A DNA stretch of 64,000 bases from DASYQD01 sp963846495 (GTDB lineage: Bacteria > Acidobacteriota > Thermoanaerobaculia > Multivoradales > JAIOJS01): NCBI GenBank assembly GCA_963846495.1, contig CAWJWP010000006.1, positions 1 through 64,000 on the forward strand, given 5' to 3'. The position numbers and the translations under genes were made by a program. Positions 39,039 to 48,192 of this stretch are shown in pieces; positions within the stretch are counted from its first letter, which is position 1, and each line of letters opens with the position of its first letter. Under the pieces are notes generated by a model. The model had not been told where the DNA came from and ran no database searches. It saw only the letters and a list, made by a program, of their open reading frames with translations.

Positions 39039-40526
39039 CTACCTCCGCGAGCGCGGCGCCGCGCAGCTGCCCGCTTTGACCGCAAAGAGCTCGCTGCCCG
39101 GCGCGAACCGAGCACCGCTCGTCGCCGCGGGCGCAGTCGTCAGCGCGCCGATGTCGCCGGTCGTCTCGCCGTGCGCTGTTCCTCCCCGACCCGCTTCACC
39201 ATGCCCAGCGTGCGGTTCCTCCGGCAGCGGCACGCGCCGCCGCGGCATCGTCGTCGTCGGCGCCACCGCTTGCCGCGGCCCGATAGCTTCCGCAACGGTG
39301 CCCGGCGGGTGCTGGTACCAGCCGGGATCCACGTCGTAGCTCGCCAATCCCTCGCGCACCTTGAGGACGGTGAACATGCCGCCCATGAAGATGCGCCCGA
39401 ACGGCCCGTGCCCGTCGCCCATCGGCAGGGTGTTGCGCGGCGCGACGTCGTGCGTCATCTCGCCCATGCCGGTCGTGCCCATCGGCATGAAGCCGGGCAC
39501 CAGCGCCTCGATCTTCTCCGCCACGCCCGACTGGTCGACGCCGGTCATGATCGGCAGGCCGTGCCCCATCTGGTTCATGGTGTGGTGCACCTTGTGGCAG
39601 TGCAGCGCCCAGTCGCCGGGGTTGTCGGCGACGAACTCGACGTCTCGCGTCGTGCCCGGCGGCACGTTGATGCTCGTCTCCGGGACCCACGCCGACTCCT
39701 GCAGCGGGCCGGCGTCGCTGCCCGTCCAGTGGAAGTGGTGGCCGTGCACGTGGATGGGGTGGCTGTCCATGCTGATGTTGGCGATGCGCAGCCGCACGCG
39801 GTCGCCGCGGCGGACGAGGAGCGGCGCGGTGCCCGGGAAGACGCGGCTGTTGAAGGTGAAGACGTTGAAGTCGAGCATCATCGTCGGGTCGGGGATCGCG
39901 GTACCCGGCTTGATGAACCATTCGTTGAGGAAGATGGCGAAGTCGCGGTCGATGCGGCGCCGCGGCCGCTGCGGGTGGAAGATGAGGAAGCCCATCATCC
40001 CCATCGACTGCTGCACCATCTCGTCGAAGTGCGGGTGGTACATGCAGGTGCCGTGCTGCCGCACGGTGAACTCATATTTGAAGGTCTCGCCCGGCTCGAT
40101 GCGGCGCTGGTTCAGGCCGGCGACGCCGTCCATGCCGTTGGGCAAAAGCACGCCGTGCCAGTGCACCGACGTCGGCTCGGGCAGCCGGTTCTCGACGTAG
40201 ATGCGCAGGTGGTCGCCCTCGACCGCTTCGATCGTCGGCCCGGGCGTCTCGCCGTTGTAGCCCCAGCAGTTGACCTTCAAGCCGGGCGCGAACTCGCGCA
40301 CCACGGGCTCGGCGATCAAGTGGAACGTCTTGCGGCCGTCCTCCCACCGCCAGGGGAGCGAGGAGACGTCGGGCGTGATCACGCGGCCGGGCTCGCCGGC
40401 GCCGGTGCGTTCGCGCGCGGCACGACTCTGCGCTCGCGCCGGGCGCGCGCCGACGAGACCGGCCGCGCCGGCGGCGAGGGAAGCGAGCCCCGAGACCAAC
40501 ACGTTGCGTCGCGACAGCGTCGACAT
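39039..40526 (-). CDS. Tat-exported multicopper oxidase (CopA/CueO-like)
   Basis: A 495-residue three-domain multicopper oxidase. The start is a twin-arginine signal, LSRRNVLVSGLASLAAGAAG. Copper sites: H122WHG, MYHPHFDEM, HPIHVHGHHFHW and H309CHKVHHTMNQM, covering type 1, 2 and 3 ligands. Met-rich stretches (MGMMGF, MPMGTTGMGEMTHD) are typical of copper-tolerance oxidases. The C-terminal tail is longer and His-containing (EEPHAGHGE). Expected to oxidise Cu(I) or another metal or phenolic substrate with O2 in the periplasm. Its ATG overlaps the stop of the TolC-type gene by one base and the cytochrome follows after two bases. Confidence 0.9.
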   Translation of the reverse strand: MSTLSRRNVLVSGLASLAAGAAGLVGARPARAQSRAARERTGAGEPGRVITPDVSSLPWRWEDGRKTFHLIAEPVVREFAPGLKVNCWGYNGETPGPTIEAVEGDHLRIYVENRLPEPTSVHWHGVLLPNGMDGVAGLNQRRIEPGETFKYEFTVRQHGTCMYHPHFDEMVQQSMGMMGFLIFHPQRPRRRIDRDFAIFLNEWFIKPGTAIPDPTMMLDFNVFTFNSRVFPGTAPLLVRRGDRVRLRIANISMDSHPIHVHGHHFHWTGSDAGPLQESAWVPETSINVPPGTTRDVEFVADNPGDWALHCHKVHHTMNQMGHGLPIMTGVDQSGVAEKIEALVPGFMPMGTTGMGEMTHDVAPRNTLPMGDGHGPFGRIFMGGMFTVLKVREGLASYDVDPGWYQHPPGTVAEAIGPRQAVAPTTTMPRRRVPLPEEPHAGHGEAGRGGTAHGETTGDIGALTTAPAATSGARFAPGSELFAVKAGSCAAPRSRR

Positions 40527-41966
40527 CACTCGTCCTCCTCCGCTTCCTGCTGTCCCGCCGGCGCGAACAGCGTCATGCGCTCGAGCCGCGGCCGCTCGGG
40601 GCGCACGGTGAAGCCGGTGACGCCGGCGAGCACCGTGTCGAGCTCGGTGCGCGCCAGCCAGTAATCGCGCAGCGCGACGACCCGCTCGCGCTCGGCCTCG
40701 GCGAGCCCTTGGCGGGCGCGCAGCACGTCGAAGGCGCCGCGCAGCATGGCGTCGTACTCGACCTGCGTGAGGTAGAGGATGCGCTGCCGCCGCGGCACGA
40801 CGACGGAGGCGATGTACTCGGCGCGCGCGCGCGCCTCGGCCAGCCGCTCGCGCGCGGCGCGGGCTTCCGAGCGCGCCGTCACCTCCAGGGCGTGGAGGCG
40901 CTGCTCGGCCATGCGCAGCGTCGCGCCGGCGCGGGCGCGGGCGGCGAGGCCGCGGTCGAAGAGCGGGATGGGGATGGTGGCCGTCGGGCCGCGCGCGTGC
41001 TCGCCGCCCGCCTCGCGGTCGAAGTGGACGCCGGCGGCGAGGTCCTCGAACGGCTGCGCGCGCGCCAGCGGCCGCGCCCGCCGCGCCGCGTCGATCTCGG
41101 CGCGCGCGAGCTGCAGGTCGAGCCGCTCGGGTTGCGCCGCCTCGATCTGCTCGGCCGTTCGCTCGGGCTCCGCCGGTGGCGCGGCGAGCGGTGGCAGGCG
41201 CAGCGGCAGCGCGCGCAGCGAGCCGAGGTCGGCGAGCAGCTCGCTCGCGCGCCTGCAGCTCGTCGAGCTCGGCGCGGGCGAGGTCGAGCTTGGCCTGCTC
41301 GTAGCGCGCCTGCTCGGACTCGAGATCGAGGTCGGAGACGTTGCCGACGTCGTGCTGGCGCTTGGTCAGCTCGACCGCAGCTACGGCGGCCGCGGCAATG
41401 GCCTGTTGCTGCGCCAGCGCTGCCTGCGCCGCTTGCAGCGTGTAGTAGTGGGCGCGCACCTCGCCGGCGAAGCCGACGACCGAGGCGCCGACGCGCAGGC
41501 GCGCGCTCTGGAACTCCGCCTCGCCGAGGGCGCGCCGCTGGCGCAGCTGGAGGAGGTCGACGAGGGTCTGCGTGATGGCGAGCTCGTAGGGGGTGAATCT
41601 CTCGCCGGGGAAGTGGAGCTCGCCGTCGGCGATCGGGTTGCGCACGGTACGCGCAGCGATCAGGTCGGCGCGGGCGAGGCCGAGCTCTTCGAGCGCGGCG
41701 AGGAGGTCGCGGTTGTTGGCGAGCGCGATCTCCAGCGCCGCGTCGACGCTGAGCTCGCCTTCGAGGCGCGCCGCGAGCTGCGCGTCGTCGGGCGGCGCGA
41801 TCGGCTGGCCGGGCTGCCAGTCGAGGCGCTTGCCGGTGCGCTCCTCGACGAGGCGGTTGACCTCGCCGACGCCGGCGTCGCGCGGCACCGACGCGCAGCC
41901 CGAGGTCACCAAGAGCGCGAACAGCAACGGTGCGCTGCACACGAGCACGCGCAAGGTCGGGCGCAT
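40526..41966 (-). CDS. TolC/CusC-type outer-membrane efflux lipoprotein, one frameshift
   Basis: About 480 residues. A lipoprotein signal (LLFALLVTSGCASVP) starts the protein; the ATG overlaps the stop of the His-rich lipoprotein gene (TGATG). SVDAALEIALANNRDL and later long helices (RALGEAEFQSARLRVG, RQHDVGNVSDLDLESEQARYEQAK) are characteristic of outer-membrane factors. The frame moves by one near 41245 and resumes with a second helical repeat that includes MAEQRLHALEVTARSEARAARERLAEARARAEY. Length is one base over a multiple of three. Unusually, no RND pump or adaptor accompanies it in this operon. Confidence 0.8.
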
Positions 41967-42683
41967 CACGGCTGCCTCCTCTCGAGGCCGGTGCCGCCCG
42001 GATGGGTGGCGTGCGGCGGCGTGGGAGTCGGGAGTCGGCTCGTACGCCGGTGCGTCGAGCGCATCGGGAGCCAAGGTCCTGGCAGGCGCGCCCGGAGGCA
42101 CCGGCGTCGCCGGAGGCAGCGCCGTTTGCGTCTCGATGGCGGCAAGCGAGGGCGGCGCGTGCGCGTGGTCGGCCGCGCCATGTCCCATCGCCGCGTGGTC
42201 GACCTGCGCTGCCGCTTGCGGTGTAGGAGCGGGAGCGGGGGTGCCGGCGCCATGACCGGCGTGGGCATGGTCCTCGGGCCGAGCGCGAGCTTGCCGAGCG
42301 GAGCCGTGCGTCGCCGCGCCGTGCTGCGTGCCGCCGGTGCGGCTCGCCGGCGCGTGGTGCGCGTGTGCGTCGTCGCCCTTAGCGGTGCCGTCAGCGGCAG
42401 CGGCGTGATCGGTTGCCGTCGCGTCGTGAGTCTCCGCCGTGCCGTGCGTCGGCGCAGCTGCGGCGCCTTCGTGATCCGCGTGCTCGCCGCTCGACGCGTC
42501 GCCCGCAGTCGTCGGCGCGCCGCCGCCGTGACCGTGCCCGCCACCGCTCGGGGTCTCACCGCGCGCCTGCGCTTCGCGAAAGGCGCGCGCGCTCTTGCTC
42601 GCCACCGAATCCTCGCCCCCGCAGCCCACGCCGAGCACCATCGTGCCGGCGAGGACTGCCAGGGGCAGACAGCTCTTCGCCAT
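41966..42683 (-). CDS. His-rich lipoprotein, probable metal sponge, likely frameshifted near its end
   Basis: About 238 residues. A lipoprotein signal (LPLAVLAGTMVLGVGC) precedes a disordered, low-complexity chain full of His with Ala/Gly/Pro/Thr: GGGHGHGGG, SGEHADHEG, GDDAHAHHA, EDHAHAGHGAG, VDHAAMGHGAADHAHA. Around 25 His residues can be counted. As read, the frame has no stop before the TolC gene; a one-base shift near 42030 leads to HATHPGGTGLERRQP and a TGA that overlaps the TolC ATG, the more natural end. It should buffer divalent metal or Cu at the membrane surface for the neighbouring oxidase. Family unknown. Confidence 0.7.
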
Positions 42684-42762
42684 CGCCTGCCTCCTGGCCG
42701 GGCGGCGTCGCCGCCGCCGAGCTCCTGTCGAACGTGGGGGAGCCGCTAGGGGCAGGCGAAGA

Positions 42763-43170
42763 TCAAATGCGGAGGGTGTCGAGCCGGGCCAAGCGCGTTC
42801 CCACGTCGTCGTCGCAGCGGAAGGCGCCCGGGGAGAGCTGACTGCGCAGCACGACCGACGGCGGCAACGAGCTCAACGAGCCCGACGGCAGCGCGGCGAG
42901 CAGCGTCGCTCGCGACTCGGGCTTGACTGCCGGCCGCGTCCGCGCGTGGTCGTCCTGCTTTTGCGGCGGCGTGGCCGGCTGCTCGTGCCCGCCGTGCTCG
43001 CCGTGATGGTGCGCGGTGAGCGCCGCCTCGGCCATCGCGCACAGCGGCATGACCCGGTGCACGAGCGCGTGGAACGGCAGCGCGCAGCAACCGAAGACGA
43101 CGATCGCGAGCACCACCGGCACGCTGCTCGCCAACAACCACCCGAGCACGACCGCGCGCCGGCGACTCAT
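42763..43170 (-). CDS. Small exported His/Cys protein opening the multicopper-oxidase operon
   Basis: A 135-residue protein. ATG 43170 has AGGA eight bases upstream; an ATG at 43179 lacks a site. An N-terminal hydrophobic segment (LGWLLASSVPVVLAIVVFGCCA) is followed by PLCAMAEAAL and the His cluster HHHGEHGGHEQ, a charged linker, and the ending RLARLDTLRI. The same end pattern closes other small proteins here. It is the first gene of the leftward operon that contains the lipoprotein, TolC, oxidase and cytochrome. Probably a metal-binding or sensing protein at the membrane. Confidence 0.7.
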   Translation of the reverse strand: MSRRRAVVLGWLLASSVPVVLAIVVFGCCALPFHALVHRVMPLCAMAEAALTAHHHGEHGGHEQPATPPQKQDDHARTRPAVKPESRATLLAALPSGSLSSLPPSVVLRSQLSPGAFRCDDDVGTRLARLDTLRI

Positions 43171-43250
43171 CGTCACCATCCTAGCGACGCGCGCGGCTGT
43201 GCCGCAAACGGGCGCTCAACGGGTACTCTCCGCGCCTCTGTCTCTTCCCG

Positions 43251-43436
43251 TCAATCCTCGATGCCGAAGAAGCTGCGCACGGCTCGCCGGATCGCCTCGG
43301 CTTTCGAGCACCGCTTCCGCCTCGCGTATTCCTCCACGGCGGCCAGCTCGTCAGCGTGCAGATAGATGCTCTCGCGGTACAGGCCGCGACCGGTGGCCGG
43401 CTCCCTTGCCGGTGCCTTCGCCTTCCTCGTCGCCAT
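43251..43436 (-). CDS. Short ribbon-helix-helix protein
   Basis: A 61-residue protein, start at 43436 (MATRKAKAP). YRESIYLHADELAAVEEYARRKRCSKAEAIRRAVRSFFG is a ribbon-helix-helix fold. No toxin gene adjoins it. It lies 80 bases upstream of the multicopper-oxidase operon in the same direction, so it could regulate or be co-transcribed with it. Whether it senses metal is unknown; the single Cys is not enough to suggest a site. Confidence 0.65.
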   Translation of the reverse strand: MATRKAKAPAREPATGRGLYRESIYLHADELAAVEEYARRKRCSKAEAIRRAVRSFFGIED

Positions 43437-43673
43437 GCGGCCGAGAATAGGGAGCCCGATTGCGTAGCCTTCCTGTGCGTCGGTATGAGTTGGTACCTGG
43501 AGACTGGAGGCATGCACGCAATTGTCCTGCGTGCGCAGCAGCGGCACGAGCGGGAGCGCTGTACGCGGTCCAGCCCAACTGACGAGCCGGGCCGTTGCTT
43601 CATGGCATTTCCAATAGAAGACGCGTCAATTTGCATCTCGCGGAGACAGTAGAGTCGCGTCGGAGCAAGAAGC

Positions 43674-44189
43674 ATGAAGACCGCCTGTTGCCTGGGATTC
43701 CTCTTGATCGGCGTTACCGGTACCACCGGTGTCCTCGCCCACGAGCCCAAACCAGCCATGACCGCCACGCCGCCCGTGGCTCCAGCTGCGGCCGGCGCGC
43801 CGCCCGCAGCTGTCGACGCAGCAGCGACGCCCGCGGCTGCCATCGAGCGGTTCCATGCGGCTCTCGCCAGTGGCGATCGGCAAGCCGCTTTGTCGCTGCT
43901 CGATCCGAAAGTCGTGATCTTCGAGTCGGGCGGCGCCGAGATGTCCCGCGACGAGTACGCATCTCACCACCTCGACGCCGACATGCAGTTCTCGCGCGCC
44001 GTGTCGAGCGAGATCGTGCATCGCGAATCCTACGAGTCCGGCGACGCGGCTTGGGTGCTGACGCGCACCCATACGAAAGGCCGCTTCCGGGGGCGCGACA
44101 TCGACGCCAACGGCGTCGAGACGATGGTGCTCCGGCGCGACGACGGGCACTGGCGGATCGTCCACGTGCACTGGTCTTCGGGTAGTTAA
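43674..44189 (+). CDS. Exported NTF2-like (DUF4440/SnoaL) protein
   Basis: A 171-residue protein with a signal peptide (CCLGFLLIGVTGTTGVLA-HEPKP), a Pro/Ala linker and an NTF2-like cone fold from about 55: AIERFHAALASGDRQAALSLLDPKVVIFESGGAEMSRDEY, then GAAWVLTRTHTKGRF-like strands and GHWRIVHVHWSS. The mature N-terminus again begins with His. It lies just upstream of the CusCBA operon, same direction. Often found with copper genes; activity unknown. Confidence 0.75.
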   Translation: MKTACCLGFLLIGVTGTTGVLAHEPKPAMTATPPVAPAAAGAPPAAVDAAATPAAAIERFHAALASGDRQAALSLLDPKVVIFESGGAEMSRDEYASHHLDADMQFSRAVSSEIVHRESYESGDAAWVLTRTHTKGRFRGRDIDANGVETMVLRRDDGHWRIVHVHWSSGS

Positions 44190-44227
44190 CGGCCGGCGCC
44201 GCGGATGGGTGTACGATTTCGTTGCTG

Positions 44228-44602
44228 ATGCGAAGGTTTCGCCCGCTCCGCACCTTGGTCGCCGTGCTCTCGTTCGTCTCTCTGGCCGCGCCGAGCTTGG
44301 CGGCGTTGTGCCCCGAAGCCGAGCGCTGCGTGATGGCCGGAGCGAGCGTCGACGAAGCGGCGCCCGCGTGCATGCCGGGGATGGGCGGCGATTGCTGTCG
44401 CGAGGGTGAAGCTCCTGCCGGCGCTCCGGCGCGCGACGACGCCGGTCAGGCGCGCGCCGTCGCATTCGTCGCCACGATGGCGGCGCCGATCGCGCCGGTG
44501 CCGATCCTCGACGCGGGCTTCCGTCCCGCCGATCCGCGACTGCCGGTCCGATTGCCGGCCGCCGTCCCGCTCTACACGCTCCTCGCCACGCTGCTGATTT
44601 GA
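44228..44602 (+). CDS. Small exported Cys-rich protein opening the cusCBA operon
   Basis: A 124-residue protein from ATG 44228. The signal peptide (LRTLVAVLSFVSLAAPSLA) precedes ALCPEAERCVMAGASVDEAAPACMPGMGGDCC, five Cys and three Met that could bind soft metals. A linker follows and the chain ends VPLYTLLATLLI. The plan (signal, Cys cluster, linker, hydrophobic end) matches 36761-37093, 42763-43170 and 60330-60605. It lies 76 bases before the CusC gene. Resembles the DUF2946-like small proteins seen with metal efflux operons; function not established. Confidence 0.7.
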   Translation: MRRFRPLRTLVAVLSFVSLAAPSLAALCPEAERCVMAGASVDEAAPACMPGMGGDCCREGEAPAGAPARDDAGQARAVAFVATMAAPIAPVPILDAGFRPADPRLPVRLPAAVPLYTLLATLLI

Positions 44603-44678
44603 GCTCTTTCGCAGGGTAAGTGTGCCCATCTGCGGCTGGCGTGTGCCCGGCCGCGCCACGAAACCTGCGGAGGACTCA

Positions 44679-46037
44679 ATGAAGGTCGAGAAGCCCCTTG
44701 TCTTGGGGGCGCTGCTCGTGGCGATGGCCGTGACGGCCAGTGCTGCGCAGCAGGCGCCTGAACCGGCACAGCCGCCGGCTGCCGATACGGCCACCGCGCC
44801 TCCAGCCGCCGCGTCGCTCACGCGCGAGGCGCTGGTGGCGGAGGTGCTGGCCCGCAATCCCGAAGTCAGCGCTGCCGAGAGTGCGTGGCGCGCGGCGCTC
44901 GCGCGCGTCCCTCAGGCCGCGGGCCTCGACGATCCGATGGCGAGCTATGCGATCGCACCGCTCTCGATCGGGTCGTCGGAGGTGTCGTTCGGTCAGGAGC
45001 TGCGGCTGTCGCAGCGACTGCCGTTCCCCGGCAAGCGACAGCTACGGCGCGCGGGGGCCGCCGCCGAAGCGAAGGCGAGCGAGCAGCAGCTCGCCGAGAC
45101 GCGCCTGCGGCTGGCGACCATGGCGACGCTGCTGTATGACGAGCTCTGGCTGCTCGATCGCCGGCGCGAGATCGGCGACGAGCACCTGCGGCTGCTCGCC
45201 ACGTTCCAGCAGGTTGCGACCGGCCGCTACGCTGCCGGCTTGGCGCCGCAGCAGGCGCCGCTGCAGGCCGAGCTCGAGGGCGCACGCGTCGAGCAGGAGC
45301 TGGTGGCGATCGGCGCCGAGCGAGCCCGCGTCATCGCGCACCTCAACGCGATGCTCCATCGCCCGCCGGACGGCGCGCTGCCGCCGCCGCCGTCGCAGCT
45401 CGCAGTGGCCGATGTCGACTCCGAGGCGGGCGTCGACGCTGCTGCGGCCGACCTCGTGCACCCGCACCTTCAGGCGCGCGAAGCAGAAGTCGAGGCTCGC
45501 CGCTCCGATCTCGAGCTGGCGCGCCGCGCTTACCTGCCCGACCTCGAGCTGATGACTTCCTACAACTCGATGTGGGACATGGGCGAGCACCGCTGGATGG
45601 TCGGCGTCGGCGTCAATCTGCCCGTCTGGCGGCAGCGTCGAAAGGCGGCGGTGGCCGAAGCGGAGGCCGAGCTCGCTGCCGGCGAAGCGGAGCGCGCGGC
45701 TTTCGAGGACCACATCCGCCAGGAGATCGCGTCCGCCCGCGCGAGCGTCGCCGAGACCGCCGCGCTGCTGCGCCTGCATCGCGATCGCGTGCTGCCCGCG
45801 GCGCGCGACCAGCTCGCGGCGGCGCGCGCCTCGTTCGAGAGCGGCGCCGCCGACATGCTCGGCGTCATCGAGGCCGAGCGCGGGCTGCGCTCGGCGCAGG
45901 TCGACTACTACGCGACCGTGGCCGCGCACGCGAGCCGCCGCGCCGAGCTCGCGAGCGCGCTCGGCCGGCTGGCTGGCTCACCGCAGCCGCTGCATCCAAC
46001 CCATCCCTCTGCTCCTGCTCCGCCCGCTCGGAGGTGA
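44679..46037 (+). CDS. cusC: CusC/CzcC-type outer-membrane efflux protein
   Basis: A 452-residue TolC-family channel. ATG 44679 follows GCGGAGGA at good spacing. The signal peptide (LVLGALLVAMAVTASA) is followed by LTREALVAEVLARNPEVSAAESAWRAALARVPQA and the typical coiled-coil helices, with the conserved EVSFGQELRLSQRLPFPGK start of the beta-barrel region and a second repeat (VGVNLPVWRQRRKAAVAEAEAEL). It should form the outer-membrane exit of the metal pump with the next two genes; four bases separate it from the adaptor gene. Confidence 0.88.
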   Translation: MKVEKPLVLGALLVAMAVTASAAQQAPEPAQPPAADTATAPPAAASLTREALVAEVLARNPEVSAAESAWRAALARVPQAAGLDDPMASYAIAPLSIGSSEVSFGQELRLSQRLPFPGKRQLRRAGAAAEAKASEQQLAETRLRLATMATLLYDELWLLDRRREIGDEHLRLLATFQQVATGRYAAGLAPQQAPLQAELEGARVEQELVAIGAERARVIAHLNAMLHRPPDGALPPPPSQLAVADVDSEAGVDAAAADLVHPHLQAREAEVEARRSDLELARRAYLPDLELMTSYNSMWDMGEHRWMVGVGVNLPVWRQRRKAAVAEAEAELAAGEAERAAFEDHIRQEIASARASVAETAALLRLHRDRVLPAARDQLAAARASFESGAADMLGVIEAERGLRSAQVDYYATVAAHASRRAELASALGRLAGSPQPLHPTHPSAPAPPARR

Positions 46038-46041
46038 CGCC

Positions 46042-48192
46042 GTGACGCGACCGCTGTCTCGCCGGCTGTTCGTTTTCTCGCTCGTGCTGTTTGCCGCGCT
46101 CATCGCCGCCGCGTGTCGAAGCGCGCGCCCGCCGCAGGGCGAGCCGCTGCTCACCACCGACGCGGGCAGCTTCACCTGGCAGGTGTGGCTCGCGCCCGAC
46201 CCGCCGCAGGAGAAGGGGAACCACCTGTGGCTGCGGGTCCGCGACGCGCGCGATCAGTTGATCTCCGACGCCAAGGTCGGCGTCGAGTACCTGATGCCGC
46301 CCATGGGCCAGATGGCCGAGATGCGCGGTCAGGGGAAAGTCGCCGACCGCGGCGACGGCTGGTACGAGGTGCGGCTCGACTTCCCGATGAAGGGCACGTG
46401 GACCGTCAGCGTCGCCGTCGAGGCAGCCGGTGCACTCGGCGAGGCGGAGTACGCCATCACGACCGGCGCGAAGGGGCTGCGCCAGACGAGCACCAGCGCG
46501 GGAGGCAAAGGCGGCGCGGCGGCGAGCGGCAAGGCGGAGCCCGAGCGAGTCGTGGAGCTGAAGCTCGCGCCATTGCAGCTCTCGGACGCCGCGCGCGAAT
46601 CGTTGCGGACGGCCCTCGACGCCTACGCCGGCGCGCACGAGCGGCTCGCGGCCGATCGCCTCGACGGCCTCGCGCCGCGCGCCCAGCGCATCGCGCAGGC
46701 GCTCGCGGCGGTCCAGCAGGCGATGAGCGCCGACCCCGCATCCGAGCTCGCCCGCTGCCTCGCCGAAGGCGTGGCGGCGGCGCGCGCCATGGGCGCCGCG
46801 AAGGACCTCGCCGCCGCGCGCCGCGCCTTCGGTGAGGTGAGCCGATTCCTCATCGCCATTGCTGCGGCGGACGACGAGCTGCGCGCCGGCTGGCACGTCT
46901 TCGCGTGCCCGATGACGGAGACCTTCCCAAAATGGATGCAGCGCTCGCCGCAGCTCGTCAATCCCTACATGGGCAAGGCGATGAGCACCTGCGGCGACCG
47001 TTCCGATTGGACGGTGCCGGCGCCCGCGCGCCTCGCCGAGGTGCAGGCGCACGCCGACGCCGCGCACTCTCTTGGTCAGGAGGGCGACGTCGCCTACTAC
47101 ACCTGTTCGATGCACACCTCGGTGCGTAGCGACAAGCCCGGCACCTGCCCGCTCTGCTCGATGGATCTCGTGCCGGTGACGCGGCAGGAGGCGACGACAG
47201 GCGTCATCCGCATAGAAGGCGAGCGGCGCCAGCAGATCGGCGTCGTCACCGCGAAGGTGGAGCGGCGCGGCCTCGTAGTGCCGGTGCGCGCGGTCGGCAA
47301 GGTGGTGTTCGACGAGACCAAGCTCGCCGACGTCACCGTCAAGTATCGGGGCTGGATCGAGCGGCTCTACGTCGACGAGCCCGGACAGCTGGTGCGCCGC
47401 GGCCAGCCGCTCTTCGCGCTCTACAGCCCGGAGCTGCTCGCCGCGCAGCACGAGTACCTGGCGGCGCTCGGAAGCCAGGCGGAGGCGCATGACAGCGGCG
47501 CGCCCGATCGCGCGGACTATCTCGTTGCCGCGGCGCGCCAGAAGCTGCGGCTCTGGGACCTCGCGCCGGCCCAGATCGAGCGGCTCGCGCGCACGCGGCA
47601 ACCGGTCGCCAGCATCCCGATCCTCTCCACCGTCTCGGGCTACGTGGTGGAGAAGGACGTCGTCGAGGGCAGCGCCGTCGAGCCTGGGATGCGGCTCTTC
47701 CGGCTCGCCGGGCTCGACGAGATCTGGGTCGAGGCGGACGTCTACGAGTCGGAGATTCCGCTGTTGAAGGTCGGCGACAACGCGCTGGTGACGTTCCCGT
47801 ATCTGCCTGGTCGCTCCTTCGCAGGCACCATCGCCTTCGTCTATCCCTACCTCGACCCGGCGAGCCGCACCGGCCGCGTGCGCGTGAAGCTCCCCAATCC
47901 CGGCGGCGAGCTCAAGCCCGACATGTTCGCCAACGTCTCGCTGGGCAAGGCGCTCGGCGAGCGCGTGGCGGTGCCGGAGCAGGCCGTGCTCTACACCGGC
48001 GAGCGGCAGTTCGTCTTCGTCGACCTCGGCGAGGGGCGGCTCGCGCCGCGGCGGGTCGACCTCGGGCAGCGCGCCGGCGATTGGGTCGAGGTCCTTTCCG
48101 GCTTGCAGCCCGGCGAGGTCGTCGTCACTTCGGGGACGTTCCTCGTCGCCGCCGAGGCGCGCCTCAAGCTGCCTATGGAGCAGTGGCGATGA
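46042..48192 (+). CDS. cusB: CusB-type RND adaptor with extra FixH-like and DUF3347 domains
   Basis: A 716-residue lipoprotein adaptor starting at GTG 46042, four bases after cusC. A lipoprotein signal ends at ALIAAAC. Order: a FixH/YtkA-like beta domain (about 35-145), a DUF3347 helical domain (about 175-330) with ACPMTETFPKWMQ and NPYMGKAMSTCG, a heavy-metal-binding domain YYTCSMHTSVRSDKPGTCP plus LCSMDLVP (about 352-378), then the CusB membrane-fusion core with VRRGQPLFALYSPEL and the beta-barrel VLTF-type strands. The ATGA overlap couples it to cusA. It should capture Cu(I)/Ag(I) and pass it to the pump. The stacked N-terminal domains make it nearly twice the usual length. Confidence 0.88.
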   Translation: MTRPLSRRLFVFSLVLFAALIAAACRSARPPQGEPLLTTDAGSFTWQVWLAPDPPQEKGNHLWLRVRDARDQLISDAKVGVEYLMPPMGQMAEMRGQGKVADRGDGWYEVRLDFPMKGTWTVSVAVEAAGALGEAEYAITTGAKGLRQTSTSAGGKGGAAASGKAEPERVVELKLAPLQLSDAARESLRTALDAYAGAHERLAADRLDGLAPRAQRIAQALAAVQQAMSADPASELARCLAEGVAAARAMGAAKDLAAARRAFGEVSRFLIAIAAADDELRAGWHVFACPMTETFPKWMQRSPQLVNPYMGKAMSTCGDRSDWTVPAPARLAEVQAHADAAHSLGQEGDVAYYTCSMHTSVRSDKPGTCPLCSMDLVPVTRQEATTGVIRIEGERRQQIGVVTAKVERRGLVVPVRAVGKVVFDETKLADVTVKYRGWIERLYVDEPGQLVRRGQPLFALYSPELLAAQHEYLAALGSQAEAHDSGAPDRADYLVAAARQKLRLWDLAPAQIERLARTRQPVASIPILSTVSGYVVEKDVVEGSAVEPGMRLFRLAGLDEIWVEADVYESEIPLLKVGDNALVTFPYLPGRSFAGTIAFVYPYLDPASRTGRVRVKLPNPGGELKPDMFANVSLGKALGERVAVPEQAVLYTGERQFVFVDLGEGRLAPRRVDLGQRAGDWVEVLSGLQPGEVVVTSGTFLVAAEARLKLPMEQWR

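Noticed and set aside
39039..42683. Single 1214-residue fusion of lipoprotein, TolC and multicopper oxidase
   Set aside because: The middle part is nonsense in that frame; each gene has its own signal peptide, ribosome site and overlapping start/stop, so it is three genes read through by frameshifts.
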